From Rhodocollybia butyracea (taxonomy: Eukaryota; Basidiomycota; Agaricomycetes; Agaricales; Omphalotaceae), in assembly GCA_015501585.1 (NCBI GenBank), contig JADNRY010000084.1, positions 1 through 64,000 of the forward strand: a DNA stretch of 64,000 nt, written 5' to 3'. Position numbers and translations under genes: made by a program. The notes under the pieces are model-generated. The model worked only from the letters and a program-made list of their open reading frames with translations. It ran no database searches and was not told where the DNA came from. Within the stretch, counting starts at the first letter, position 1. Each line of letters opens with the position of its first letter. Positions 10,366 through 21,388 of the stretch are shown here, piece by piece.

Positions 10366-10953
10366 ATCTATTTTCTTTTGATGTCCGTTTCTTGGGACAT
10401 TTTATCTCCCAAAAAGGCATCTCTGCTGATGATAAAAAGGTCAATAAGATCTTAGACTGGCCTACACCAAAAATGTTAAAGGAATTAAAAACCTTTCTGG
10501 GTTTGGTTCACTATGTTGCAGAATTCCTCCCAAGATTAGCCAAATTGACTGTGATCTTAATGAAACTCACACTTAAGGACATTGACAAGGACAACCTCCC
10601 ATGGGAGGACTGTCACTCCAAAGCCTTTGCTCAAATAAAGTGTCTTGTTGCAAGCAGGGAATGCTTGACCGTTATTGATATCGACAAACTTGACACACAC
10701 AGAATATTTGTTACCACAGATGCCAGTGATTTTTGTTCTGGCACTGTTTTGAGCTTCAGTGAGACTTGGGAGTCTGCGTGCCCTGTCTCCTTTGACTCTA
10801 AAATGTTTAAAGGTGCTGAGCTTAATTACCCGGTGCATGAAAAAGAGATGTTGGCTATCATATGTTCCCTGAAGAAATGGCACTGTGACTTGCTAGGGGT
10901 ACTGTTTACCATCTTAACAGACCACCGTACCTTGGAGAACTTCCACACCCAAA
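10366..10953 (+). pseudogene. gypsy RT end and RNase H, first part
   Basis: Continues the RT frame after the big insertion: FLGHFISQKGISADDKKV and LKTFLGLVHYVAEFLPRLA (RT thumb/connection), then the RNase H start FVTTDASDFCSGTVLSF (first catalytic Asp in TDAS) and LNYPVHEKEMLAII (Glu) and LTDHRTLENF. It is cut at FHTQ by the element at 10,954 and continues at 11,561 with KDLSHCQARW. Confidence 0.85.
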
Positions 10954-11553
10954 CAACTGGTTCATTAGCTTTATTATGATAAACTGGATAACTTATTGGC
11001 AGTGTATTATAATACAGCTGATAAGCCTGTATTATAATACCACTGATAACATACTGGCTGGGATGTCAGCTGGCACATGACTGATGATGCATATATTGAC
11101 ACAGCGATTTTTTGGGAACCAGGACCTGTGGGAAAAAACTGAGACCCCCCCCTTATATTGGGGCCCTCTCCCAGCTGCCACCCTAACCCTAGCCCACTGT
11201 ACAGCCTCCCTGCCAATCTAACCCTAACCCAACCCCTAACCTACCCCTAACCTACCCTAACCCCTAATCTAAGATACCCTAGCCCACCTAACTCCTAGCC
11301 CTAACCCTAAATTAGGGTTAAGGTCCGGAACATTATTTGAAACCTAACCCTAACCTCAAACTAGCAGGGGCAAGCCCCTGCACCCCATTGATATTCTCAC
11401 CCTAACCCTAACCCTAACTGAGTGCTCCCCATGCACATTACGACAGCCGTAGGTAGTTATCAGCCATATTATAATACAGCCTTATCAGATTTATTATAAT
11501 ACACTGCTGATAAGTTGTTGGGTTTTATTATAATACACCTATGTTTTCAGGTG
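10954..11553. mobile_element. 600-bp non-autonomous element with CCCTAA repeats, 7-bp target duplication
   Basis: Flanked by ACCCAAA (10,947-10,953 and 11,554-11,560); deletion restores the RNase H frame. The termini are short and imperfect (CAACTGG / CACCTGA), with subterminal TGTATTATAATA and CTGATAA repeats at both ends. The centre has CCCTAACC runs and the hairpin GCAGGGGCAAGCCCCTGC followed by ACCCCATTGATATTCTCA, almost the same as in 2,360-3,315. No ORF of its own. Confidence 0.75.
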
Positions 11554-11560
11554 ACCCAAA

Positions 11561-12545
11561 AGGATCTATCCCATTGTCAGGCTCGCTGGATGGAATTCCT
11601 ATCACAGTTTGATGCTTCCATTATCTATGTCACTGGAAAATTGAATACTGTAGCAGATGCATTGTCCTGTCGTGTTGACTCCACCAATGCGGTGTTTGAC
11701 CCTGGCCAACATCTTTACTCTTATTGCAATGACACTGAGGATGAAAACCTCCTGATCCTTGCTGTTCTACCCAACTCTTGTTGGCATGTTGCCTCTTCAC
11801 TGGCCTCCTTGTCTCCTTCAGAGATGGAGTCAGATGCTCCTACTATTGCTGCTACTCTCTCTCTATTACATCTGATTTGAAACTCTGGTTGACCCTTGGT
11901 GCAAATCTCTGGAGAACTCTGCTAAGGGCATGCCCCTTCTTTGGTTTGACACCTCCTCAGGACTGTGGTATATTGGAGACTGCTTGATCATTCCCCACTA
12001 TGGCTCAATCTGAGAAGACTTATTCTGTCTAGCTCATGAAAATCTTGGCCACTTTGGCTTTGACAAATCTTATGCCGCCTTACGGGACTGTTACTACTGG
12101 CCCAATCTATGGTGCAACCTCAACAAAGCCTATGTCCTGGCCTGCAATGAATGTCAGCAGAACAAGGCCCCAACATCAAAGAAACTGGGTCCCTTGCATC
12201 CCCTACCTATTTCCAATGGTCATTTCTCCTCAGTCTCTATGGATTTCATCAGCCCCCTGCTGGAAGATAATGGGTTCAATTGCATACTCACTATTACTGA
12301 CCAGCTTGGTGCTGATCTTCAAATTGTGCCATGCTGCACTGACATCAATGCAAAGCAGTGTGCACAATTATTCTTTGACCACTGGTACTGCAAGAACAGT
12401 CTACCCAACGACATCATCTGTGATCGTGACAAGTTGTTGATCTCTGGATTTTAGTCTGCTTTATGAGACATCTCCAGTGTCTGCCTTCATATGTCAACAG
12501 TGTATCACCCACAGTCTGATGGATACAGCGAACACCTGATGCAGT
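11561..12545 (+). pseudogene. gypsy RNase H end and integrase
   Basis: RNase H ends with FDASIIYVTGKLNTVADALS. After stops at 11,878 and near 12,030, an integrase reading follows: zinc-binding part GHFGF...CYYWPNL...CNECQ, then the core with MDFISPL and TITDQ (first Asp region), LPNDIICDRD (second Asp region) and, after in-frame stops at 12,452-12,466, YHPQSDGYSEH (the Glu region). Several stops and frameshifts make it non-functional. Integrase would insert the cDNA copy into the genome. Confidence 0.85.
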
Positions 12546-12815
12546 AGAGGGCCTCCAGACCAAAATTTCACAGTATGTACATCTCAATGTCATGATCTGA
12601 ACTTTGAGCCAAGTAGAGATATCCTAGTGTGCACTTAATAAACTATCCTGCCATCAAGATACCCAGATGTGGGAACACCTGATGCAGTAGAGGGCCTCCA
12701 GACCAAAATTTCACAGTATGTACATCTCAATGTCATGATCTGAACTTTGAGCCAAGTAGAGATATCCTAGTGTGCACTTAATAAACTATCCTGCCATCAA
12801 GATACCCAGATGTGG
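12531..12815. repeat. 143-bp tandem duplication at the integrase end
   Basis: Two nearly identical copies (12,531-12,673 and 12,674-12,815), each beginning AACACCTGATGCAGTAG, the last bases similar to the integrase. The rest of the unit is non-coding and unrelated to known integrase C-termini. Confidence 0.85.
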
Positions 12816-13049
12816 AAATAACACTTTGGAGTCATCTAATATGATCCGAAGACATGATTCCCAAGTTTTTACTACTCTCTGAGACATAGAGCACACCCTA
12901 TTCATGTTTGATTTCCTGAAAATTGCATGTACAGTCCATATATGACATTTAGCTCTCTGGCTACTCTCAAGGCCCCAATATTCCATGATAATTCCTCAAA
13001 AAATCAAGTTTTGAGGCAAAATCCACAAAGATCAGTGCATACCATTGTA

Positions 13050-15125
13050 GGGGATGCAAGGGACCTGGTTTCTTTGATGTTGGGGACTTGTTCCGCTGAC
13101 ATTCATCACAGGCCAGGACATAGGCTTTGTTGAGGTCGCACCATAGATTGGGCCAGTAGTAACAGTCCCGTAAGGCGGTAATTGGCTTGGTTCGTACTGG
13201 TATGTGAAAGGCGCTAGAAAACAACCTAACAAATACAAGACCGCACCTAACCAGACTATCAAATTATTTAAAGGGAGCAAGGCTGGGTTGTCAAAGATTC
13301 CCCAAAGAAGGTTAAGATATCGAATGTAAGATGATACACCAGCCAGTGTAGTGAAACAACTGAACTAGTGTAGACTATTGTCTAAGTTGTGGGCGTATGT
13401 CCAACCGAAAACCCAAATAACCAAATAACTGTGTGTGTGTGTGTCCAACAATAACCAAAACCAAAACCAATACAATGCAACTAGGACACTCCTGGGCAAA
13501 CTCTGGCTCCAGCTAGCGCAATAGAAACAAGGTTGTGAAACACTCCTGGGCAAACTCTGGCTCCAGCTAGCGTAACACTGTAACGTCCCTGACCAAACTC
13601 TGGGTCAAGCTACAAAACTGTGAGTGAACTTAATCACTAGGAACTCGTACCACAATCTTAGTGGCTCGCTAATACTCGTTAAGAGCTAGCTAAGGAACCC
13701 TCACTCTGGAGCTGAATAATTCCTTACTAGAAGCCGTCTCCTCTAAGGAAGCAACTAGATTCACGCAAAAGATCTAACTGAATCTCAAGTGGGCGCAAAA
13801 GCTGTTACAAAGCTTCTATTACACCAATCCAAACTTTATAAAATAGAATATAATATTAACTTTGAAGAGAAAGCTAGACTCCGTATGTGCCCTAAACAAA
13901 TGCCCAGTTACGGTGTTTGATTGACTTGGTACTTTTAAACCAGGGGGAATTAAGAGGACTAGTAGACTCCGGCGGTGAAGAGACCTTTGACTTCATCACA
14001 ACGGGTGGTTATGAGAGGTGGCAAGATAACTTGATTTATGAGATAAATACATCATGCTTATATACTGGGTCCTTACTAGTTTAATACGAAAAGAGATGAA
14101 ACAGAGTCAGAGAGAAATGGAGTGAGATGGAAATTCATGAAAGAGAGGAATTTAGCTAAGAAAGGAAACTCTCTGAGCCTGGACATATTGTACATTTATC
14201 TAGAAAACCGTCCCGATTTGGGTATCAAAGTAAAAGAAATTAAAATGTGTTAACATATTCTGGTCCTCACAGAATCTCATACCACAAATAACTGTTCCTT
14301 CCATCGGATGTTTCATGGCTCCACACAGGTACATGTCCACATGTTTATCCTCAAGGTCATCTGTTAGGTTTGAGCAAGTCCAGCTCAATCCCTTTAAGAT
14401 AATAACATCTCCCAGCGATAGTTCACTTTGCTAGCTTTGAGTAGATACCAAGAACCCCAGAGATATGTGTGCTAGCACAATGCTCAGAGCTCATGGATCG
14501 TCAGAGCTGTGGCTTGGCAATAGCCTATCCACTGTAAGGTCATTGGGTTTATTGCAGTAGGACTTTCCTAGTCAATAGTTGGCCAATAATCAAATATCAA
14601 ATTTGCCTAGCTTAATCATCTAGCAGCTGTGCCACATTGCAACCTGACTAGTCATTGTAACATGTTAAGATCTTCCTTCCAGTCCATAAGGCAATTGTAG
14701 ATCTTATTCTCTGGCATCTGTCTTTCCACTAGCGCAGTACAAGGATTGCATTCCCCTTCTGATGCCTTCCCTGGGTAACGCCGCCGCCAGTACTCATCCC
14801 ACTTCGAGACATCCAAGTATGCGGATTCGTGTATGCATTGGGGTGGGTAGAACTAGACTGACAATCTAGTGTTGATGTCTCTGGGCACCTCAAGTATCCT
14901 CGCTAGTTTAGTATCAGACTACACTTGTGGGCGTATTGTCACGACTAACTGAGTATTATTGCTGAGATACTAAGTGTTAGCTACAGTTATCATGTTTGGG
15001 CTCTGTATAACCCTCTTATTGTAGTTATAGCACATATACATTGTCAAAATATATGGCTACAAGCCTAAGCGCAAAATCTGCGTATTAGTGGCATAAGATT
15101 TGTCAAAGCCAAAGTGGCCAATTGG
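13050..15125 (-). pseudogene. inverted gypsy integrase fragment split by a 1.9-kb insertion
   Basis: On minus, 15,125-15,087 reads GHFGFDKSYA. The continuation ALRDCYYWPNLWCDLN ... CDECQRNKSPTSKK lies at 13,183-13,050. Together they match 12,050-12,200, the zinc-binding part of the + strand copy, with substitutions. The intervening 13,184-15,086 is an insertion; only a GG overlap is seen at its ends, so its class is unclear. It is a second, independently decayed copy, not part of the + element. Confidence 0.75.
13184..15086. other. insertion of unknown class, no gene recognised
   Basis: Contains a (GT)n run near 13,430, a 33-bp direct repeat beginning ACACTCCTGGGCAAACTC (about 13,485 and 13,540), a related third word CTGACCAAACTCTGG at 13,598 and a minus-strand TATATAAG near 14,055. 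Composition and the TATA suggest LTR-type regulatory sequence on minus. No TG/CA ends with duplication could be fixed. Confidence 0.4.
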
Positions 15126-17347
15126 AACAAAAAAAATGTCACAGGTATTGGAACAAAAAAAAAATGAGTCACCAGCGCTACATGTACTAAATTTTTTCTG
15201 GCACCTGCAGCACACTACTAAATTTTGTAGTGGTCCAAACACACACAATTGGGATCTTATGAAATTTTATTTCAGGAGGTGGGGTCACAGGCCACACCCC
15301 TTATGAAGTGCTTGAAATGGTACAGTAGTACTCTTCAAGTCTTCATGACCATCATTTCAAAGTCCTCATCAACATCAAGTTCTGAGTTGTCAAATGTTAG
15401 ATCCTTCCTTGCTATGCTTCAATTTCTTGCTTATCTCACTCTGCTGAAACTTTCTGTTGTCATCAAAGACTCAGAGTCTGACTAGATTGTGTCATGTGAT
15501 TTATAATTGGCGCTTCAAATTCAAGTCTTGACAATTAATGATTGTTAGCGCTGCTGGTGTGGCAATCCCCAACTCAGGTTAGTGCATTCAGAGTAAGATA
15601 GTTTGGTGTTCGACATGGTTAATGAAAATACAGGTGAATTTGGAAGAGAGAAATGAGTTTTTAAGTAATTGATAGTAAGGAATGATTTGTTGTTTTACTC
15701 TTTCCCTTGGTGTCTACCATGGCTTTTGACAACCAAGTGTTGTTGCATGTTACTCTCCTGACCTCATCAGGATTCTCAGCAGGAATGGCATGTGTTGGAT
15801 GCTGTGGGAGCCGCTGTGGAGTCTGTGCAGGTGCATTTCAGAGGAGAGGACTTCAGAATGGAAGGACCAACCCCAGGGGTGTTATTGTTGGGGACAGCAA
15901 GGGCACGCAAGGTTGTGCTTTTCTCAGTTGTCGTCAAAGGAAGCGTACTTAGGGTGAGGAAGGTTGGCATCAAGTTTGGAAACTGTGTTGCATTTTGAGT
16001 ATAGAGCAGCAAGGTGATTAAGTCAATCATTGTTTTGAGCTGTGGCCTGGGCATCTGTAGAATTACGACTGACCTGTTTCAAATGTTCTTTCTCATTTCC
16101 TCAAACAGACAAGTGTTTTGAGCTAGTTCAATTTGAATCTTATTTTCCTGTGCAGCTTTGCAAATGGTAAGAGCATGAGATCAATAGAGGGAGGTACAGC
16201 AGGCACTGCATTCATCAATAAGTAACTGATTCCTGAACTCACTTTGATAAGTAGAAACCACATTCTTAAACAAATCTGAGTTCTGCGGCAAACCAGTACT
16301 AGTAAATTGAACAATAATATTTAAACATTGTGTTGCCATCCACTGCATGAATAGCTGCATTCCGCATAGTCAATGGTGTAGTAACAATAATGCACATAAA
16401 CAATGCATCCAGTAAACAGATACTAGCAATTTCTTGCTGTTGTAAGTTTGACAACACAGGTTGTGCCCAAATGGGAATTGTACATTGTAATGATTGAAAC
16501 AGTAAAGCAAAATTATTCATTTCTTCAACAGGCTCAGCTTAGACGTGGTCATCAAGCAAGAGAATATCAACCCAGAATCACCAAGCCCTACAGTAGCAAT
16601 ATAGAGATGTCAACTTGTAAACTTGTGATCATGACATCTGGCGCCATTACAGTGTCAGCAGTCGAGCTTTAAATAATGTGATGAGAAATTATTTCCTTAT
16701 TGCAAATTTTGCACAATTTTTTTGTTCAATCGCACATTACAAGACCCTCTCTTCCCTTTGGTCAGAGTTGGGGACAACGCATCCTTTTTTTCCTTCCACC
16801 ACTTGCATGGTCACCTTTTTTTTGCCATCTTCTGCTCTTTCCGCCATTACCCCTATTGTCATGTATACCATTCTCAAAAGTATCTATCAAGTCTTTGTAT
16901 ATCCTTATCCAGGCCATGCCGCAGCTTCCACCAACTTTTGGCTTGCAAAATGCATTGTTCATCTCAAATAATGTCTTCATATATCCTTATCTGGGCCATA
17001 CTGCAGCTTCCACCAATGTTTGGCTCAAAAAACGCATCCTTCATCTCAAATAATGCAAAATTGCAAAAATTCAACATGAGTGAGTACCACAAAAGACTGC
17101 TTATGTGCGTATATGTGTTTTACAAGTGGTGACTTTAGATTTGACCCATTTTTTATGTTTTTACAATAGCAACCATGCACTTGTTTGACATTTGGTTTAC
17201 AGCTCTGAAGTAAGTTTTAGTAGGGTTGATATAATATTTGTGTATGATGAGTGGCTCATACTGCAAAATCCACCTCAGCCACCATTAGAACAGTAAGATC
17301 TTGTTTAAGTTTTCAATGAGTTTGGCATTTTGTTTCACATTGGATGG
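15126..17347. other. decayed repeat region; possible minus-strand gene remnant at 15,670-16,054
   Basis: No known domain. On minus, two frames near 16,054-15,670 look protein-like (one with LRALAVPNNNTPGVGP; the other with PQHPTHAIPAENPDEVRR ending in a stop near 15,670) and could be exons joined at a GCACAG acceptor. An approximately 75-bp unit starting ATATCCTTAT is present twice (16,897-16,975 and 16,979-17,055). Several further short frames are not supported. Confidence 0.35.
16895..17055 (+). repeat. two-copy tandem repeat of about 80 bp
   Basis: Each unit runs from ATATCCTTATC.GGGCCAT to TTCATCTCAAATAATG, with about 85 percent identity by eye. Confidence 0.75.
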
Positions 17348-17355
17348 ATTTTGAG

Positions 17356-17658
17356 TAAGGATGGACACAACTCCCGGTTAGATTCCGGTACCTGCGGGTA
17401 ACACCCATGGGAATGCCTGCCGGTAACGGGTTCCCATGAGTTAGACCCGGTCACAGGTCACCTTCTTGGGTGATTTCTGCAAGTAAACATGCAGGTATCT
17501 GTGATTTTATGCAGGTACCAGCAGGTTTACCTGCAAAAACCTGTGACTGGCAGGTCCCGGTACCGGTTCCCACAGATGCAGACCCGGTCACAGGTCGAGG
17601 GTTGATGCCACCGGTTACCTGCGCGGCATACCGGCACCCGGAGTCGTGTCCATCCTTA
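17356..17658. mobile_element. hAT-like MITE, 8-bp target duplication
   Basis: 303 bp with terminal inverted repeats TAAGGATGGACAC(A/G)ACTCC and flanking 8-bp duplication ATTTTGAG (17,348-17,355 and 17,659-17,666). The interior is full of short words such as ACCGGTACC, CAGGTA and ACCCGGTCACAGGTC. No coding capacity. An 8-bp duplication fits hAT-type integration. Confidence 0.85.
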
Positions 17659-18089
17659 ATTTTGAGACAAGTGTATGGGCATTTGTTTCATTTCTGGTGA
17701 ATTTTGATTCTGATTGAAACAAGTGGCCATTGGTTGATGCATTTGTTTGACTTTGGATGGATTTTGAAACAAGTGTGTGGGGTGGTTTTGCATTCATCTT
17801 TTACTTCAGATGAACTTTGAAACAAACAAATGATCACTACTTTGTTAGAGTTATGATGACATCTGGAACAAATGGGCTAGTTTTTTAACTTTGAAACAAG
17901 TCTTGTTTTGACACCAATCAAATCAACTTCCAGATGCATGTTATTGAAGATAATGAAATCAATGAAGATGACCAGGGTGCTGCTGCTGCTTTGAAAAATG
18001 TAAATGTTTTTTTTTGTTATTATTTCTCTATCTAACAAAATTCCCAGCTGTATATTATCAATCAAGATGAAGATAAACACTGCAGGAAG

Positions 18090-18360
18090 AAAAGACAGTA
18101 ATATAGCGACCTGAAAGACAGTAAATTTAACTGTACAATACATTAGGTAGTACTGTCTAGACAGGTAATCTTACTGTCTAGGACAGTCAAGATTACTGGC
18201 AAAGACAGTAAGGATTCCTGGCTGCATTCTCAAGAACTGTCTTTTGACAGTAATCCTTACTGTCTAAACAGTAGCCATAACTGTCCTAGGGCAGTAATCT
18301 GACTGTGTTAGGACAGTGATATCTAACGTACCGGGGCAGCTATTTCAACTGTCCACCTCA
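18090..18360. repeat. subterminal ACAGTAA/TTACTGT repeats, left
   Basis: About a dozen copies of GACAGTAA or its complement in both orientations, often as TACTGTCTAGACAG-like palindromes. Likely transposase-binding sites of the CACTA-like element. Confidence 0.75.
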
Positions 18361-18489
18361 TAATTACCCACATGAATCTGGTTATATTTGATGCATGGTA
18401 TACCAAATACAACTACAGTAATACTAGTAACTACTCTAGCCTCACTTCTACATATGTACCTGTTGGCTGACCAAACACACATTCCATGT

Positions 18490-19700
18490 TAAGAAAAACA
18501 ACTTACCTACTCTTGAAACCAGTGTCACTGCATGAAGTGGAAGTCGTCAGTGAACCTTCGGAAGGGCTGTCATATAGAGTTGTCATAAACCACAAGTACG
18601 GAAACTGTGAAACCACAACAGAAGAAAACTTGAAGAGCAAGAGACTCCGAGTCACCTATTCCCGTGATAAACTTTCAGCTGTCAGAGTCCCGAGTAGAGT
18701 TTTTGTCAGCCATGAGTGCGATGAAAGAAGGAATCACTCACATAAACCTAACCTAACCTAACCTGATACCGACTTGCACTGATACCGACTAACACGCAAA
18801 GTGAAAGCCATCGGTCAACTTATCCCGCAAAGTATCAAAGAAAAAATGACTCACCTATTCTTGGGCAATCGACTACAGTTCAGGGCCCTGTAATAAAGCT
18901 GACATCAGCTCACGCTTGTTGAAAAACAATAACTGTGCTATGGCCGCCACAGAAAATCATCAAAGAATACTCACCGATCCTGTGTAAAGCAAGCTTGTGG
19001 GAGACCGGGCAAATTGAGGTCAGTACTGCAAATGTGTTCAGATCAACTAGCGATAAGATGAAAGTAAACTTACCTCAATACCGAACACAAAGATCGAAGA
19101 AAAACTTACCTGGGTTGTCTCGAAAGAGATTTCCTGTGACATACCTCGCTCGTGTTTGTCAGGGAAGCCTTGAGGTAATAATTGATGTCGGATTGCTCAC
19201 CAGCACCGCCCCCAGTGATGAAAACAGCAGTTTCTTTTGCTACAGCGGGGGTGTTCTTGTCTCCAGGTGGCCATACTACTTCTAGACCGAGGACCAAATA
19301 GCTGAGCACTGGTAAGCGTGGAGGCACAAAATATCCTGGAGCCAAAGTGACCTAAAAGAAAGTCAAAAAGCCCTCAAGATAGAGACACGCTGACTTAAAA
19401 AGTTTCGAGTACAAAAATTCTTCCGAAGTTGTTGAAATGTCCACTGGCACAGGTTCGAGTCAAAGACCCTAAAAACAAGATGTCGCCAATGAGGTATGGT
19501 CAGAGAAACAGGCGAAGAATGGCCAGGGCAAGTACACTCATCTAACCAAGTATTTGAGCTGACTAGGGAAACCTGGAGATAACTGACAAGTCTGAACACG
19601 GGATCAGGGGAATGGTAGCTTACATGAGGTCCAGGATCTCTTAACATCCATAACACTGGGTTTTCAACATCTTTGTCCAACCCCAATCACTGAAAAGATC
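18490..19700 (-). pseudogene. captured gene fragment with mini-exons inside the CACTA-like element
   Basis: On minus there is a chain of good splice sites every 30-110 nt. Examples are acceptor CTTTCTTTTAG at 19,354, donors GGTGAGC near 19,200, GAG|GTATGT near 19,140, GGTGAGT at 18,975 and 18,860, and acceptors TTGCAG near 19,024 and TTACAG near 18,890. Exon-like pieces include LDKDVENPVLWMLRDPGPH (about 19,682-19,626) and APGYFVPPRLPVLSYLVLG (19,345 on). The protein family is not recognised. The density of splice sites argues for a real but very fragmented gene. Confidence 0.4.
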
Positions 19701-20689
19701 CAATTTTGTCAATTTTGCCAAGAAGGGCCCAAGAAGAAGCTGAATCGGGCCAGATAAGCAAAAAAAATTGTCAACACAAAAGCAATGGACCGCCAGGAAG
19801 AGATAGATGTAGTTTTTAGTGAAGAAAGAAGGGGGAACATGGTGGTAGCAGAGAGAGACGCGACGCGTCTGTCAGAAAAGTCAATGACGTCATATTAAAT
19901 GTGGCTGTGTCGCCATCGAAAAATCGCTAAGTCCAACCTCAGTGACTTGTTCACCCTTCATGCATGTTGTACATATCCTTTGCAGTCCAAAGTGTAAATC
20001 GAGCTTCGAAATTACCATGTCAGTAATAAATTCAATTCAATTTACAACCTCTTGGCGTCACGGCAAGAGAAACTTAAGTACAGAAATACTAATATTCAAT
20101 TTTTTGAGATTTCGCAAAAGATTTCGAGTTGTGGTCCATGAATTGATTATACGTAGGAAGGAAGGAAGCTGGCGAGAGGGTCCCATAAGGAAAATTCGAA
20201 GCCCAAGCTATGTACATGGTATCCCTAATGTGCGCCGCGGACGCCAGATAGTACTAAGACATTGTTAATAGGCACCTTGTAGCATCCTCCAGATTGAATA
20301 TATAGTATAAAGTTCTCGATTCTGTGAGCTGACTACTCGTTGATCTCGGAGCATTGTGGCATGGGGGGAATCCAAACATGCAGACTCCTGGCAGTGCAGA
20401 TGCAACCCTTGCACTACAGGAGTCCATATGGTTTATCCTCACCGCTGCGTTAGAAGTTGAACCGGCATATCCTCCACTCTCTCGGGACCTTATCATGGTA
20501 CCTTTCTTTCCATCTGAGCCGCTCCACCGCCAGTGACTGAGACGGCATGAGCAAACGAGGTACATAGCTGTTCCAATGCCACTCAGTACACCTGTAATAT
20601 ATGCTAAGATTTTTATTTACATTTTGAGCTGTTTGTTGCATGGTAGAGATCATAGAACTGATGTCAGAATAATAATACCTGACCAGAGG

Positions 20690-20910
20690 ATATCAGATAG
20701 TTACTATGAGTAACTGACCTATCAATAATAGACAGTAGGCATAACTGTCCTATGAAAGACAGTACAGATTACTGACCTATGAATAATGGACAGTACATAC
20801 TACTGCCTACACAAAAGGACATTAGGCATAACTGTCTTCATAGGCATTACATATAACTGTCCTATGAAAGACAGTACAGATTACTGTATTTAACCGAAAT
20901 TACTGCCTTC
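20690..20910. repeat. subterminal ACAGTA/TTACTGT repeats, right
   Basis: Counterpart of the left set: GACAGTA and ATTACTG words, with the unit CTGTCCTATGAAAGACAGTACAGATTACTG-like present twice (about 20,745 and 20,857). Confidence 0.75.
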
Positions 20911-21388
20911 TCTTCCCGTAGTGTAAAGAGGTTGGAGTACACATCTTTTGTTTCAGGGGAGTGTTAACATTCATTTCGAAAATCAATAAAGGGGGAGGAG
21001 GCCAGAGGCTAACAGAAGCTGATGGAAAACTTGAAGAAGCCAAAGACATTGATTCTGAGATACCTCTTTCACCTCCTGGTGCTGCTAACACCTCGCTGGA
21101 ATTCCTGGGAGAGTATCATTCAGGAGAAGAGAGTGACAACAAGAATATGTTAAGTTCTAATGAAGAGGTAGAAATGATCCCAGTAAGTTTTTTTTTCTTT
21201 TTAAAAAAAAAAAACCAAACTCCTAAACCAAATAACAATATACATTTCAGGCTCCTGTAACAGCCTTTGACCAGGACCTCCATTTCTTGGGCTATGCCAG
21301 CAGCCAGAGTCAATGTTGTTCTGGAGTTTTGTGGTGGGAAAGGACCAAAACTTGTTCAATCTGCAGTGAATCCAGAAGACCACTGTAG

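Larger units (their letters stand above)
1630..12545 (+). mobile_element. decayed Ty3/gypsy LTR retrotransposon, interrupted by nested insertions
   Basis: The order gag, protease, RT, RNase H, integrase is the Ty3/gypsy order. Removing three inserted elements (2,360-3,315; 4,676-10,358; 10,954-11,553), each with one copy of its target duplication, joins the coding frames across each site. In-frame stops remain in gag, RT and integrase, so the copy is dead. The 5' edge is approximate: protein similarity fades near 1,630. The 3' edge is lost at a 143-bp tandem duplication. No flanking LTR pair was found. Confidence 0.85.
18078..20923. mobile_element. 2.85-kb CACTA-like DNA element
   Basis: Termini CACTGCAGGAAGAAAAG on the left and CACTACGGGAAGAGAAG as complement of the right end (24 of 30 positions match). 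The element is bounded by TAAA on both sides (18,074-18,077 and 20,924-20,927). CACTA/CACTG ends plus subterminal repeats fit the CACTA/EnSpm superfamily, although that group usually makes 2-3-bp duplications. No transposase domain was recognised, so it is probably non-autonomous, with captured sequence inside. Confidence 0.7.
17934..21388 (+). pseudogene. small hypothetical gene split by a CACTA-like element
   Basis: Exon 1 from an ATG at 17,934 (acidic, Ala4 run) ends at GTAAATG. A 48-nt intron with CCCAG follows, then NQDED-K at 18,077. After the 2.8-kb insertion the frame continues from 20,928 (EVGVHI...) through a Gly/Glu-rich part to GTAAGT at 21,182. A last exon from about 21,251 (APVTAFDQDLHF... 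CSICSE) stops at 21,388. Removing the element with one TAAA copy keeps the frame. Function unknown; the upstream end is uncertain. It may belong to an older transposable element rather than to the host. Confidence 0.5.

Noticed and set aside
13184..15086. Helitron (hairpin GCGCAAAATCTGCG near one end)
   Set aside because: No TC start, no CTRR end and not between A and T; the hairpin alone is not enough.
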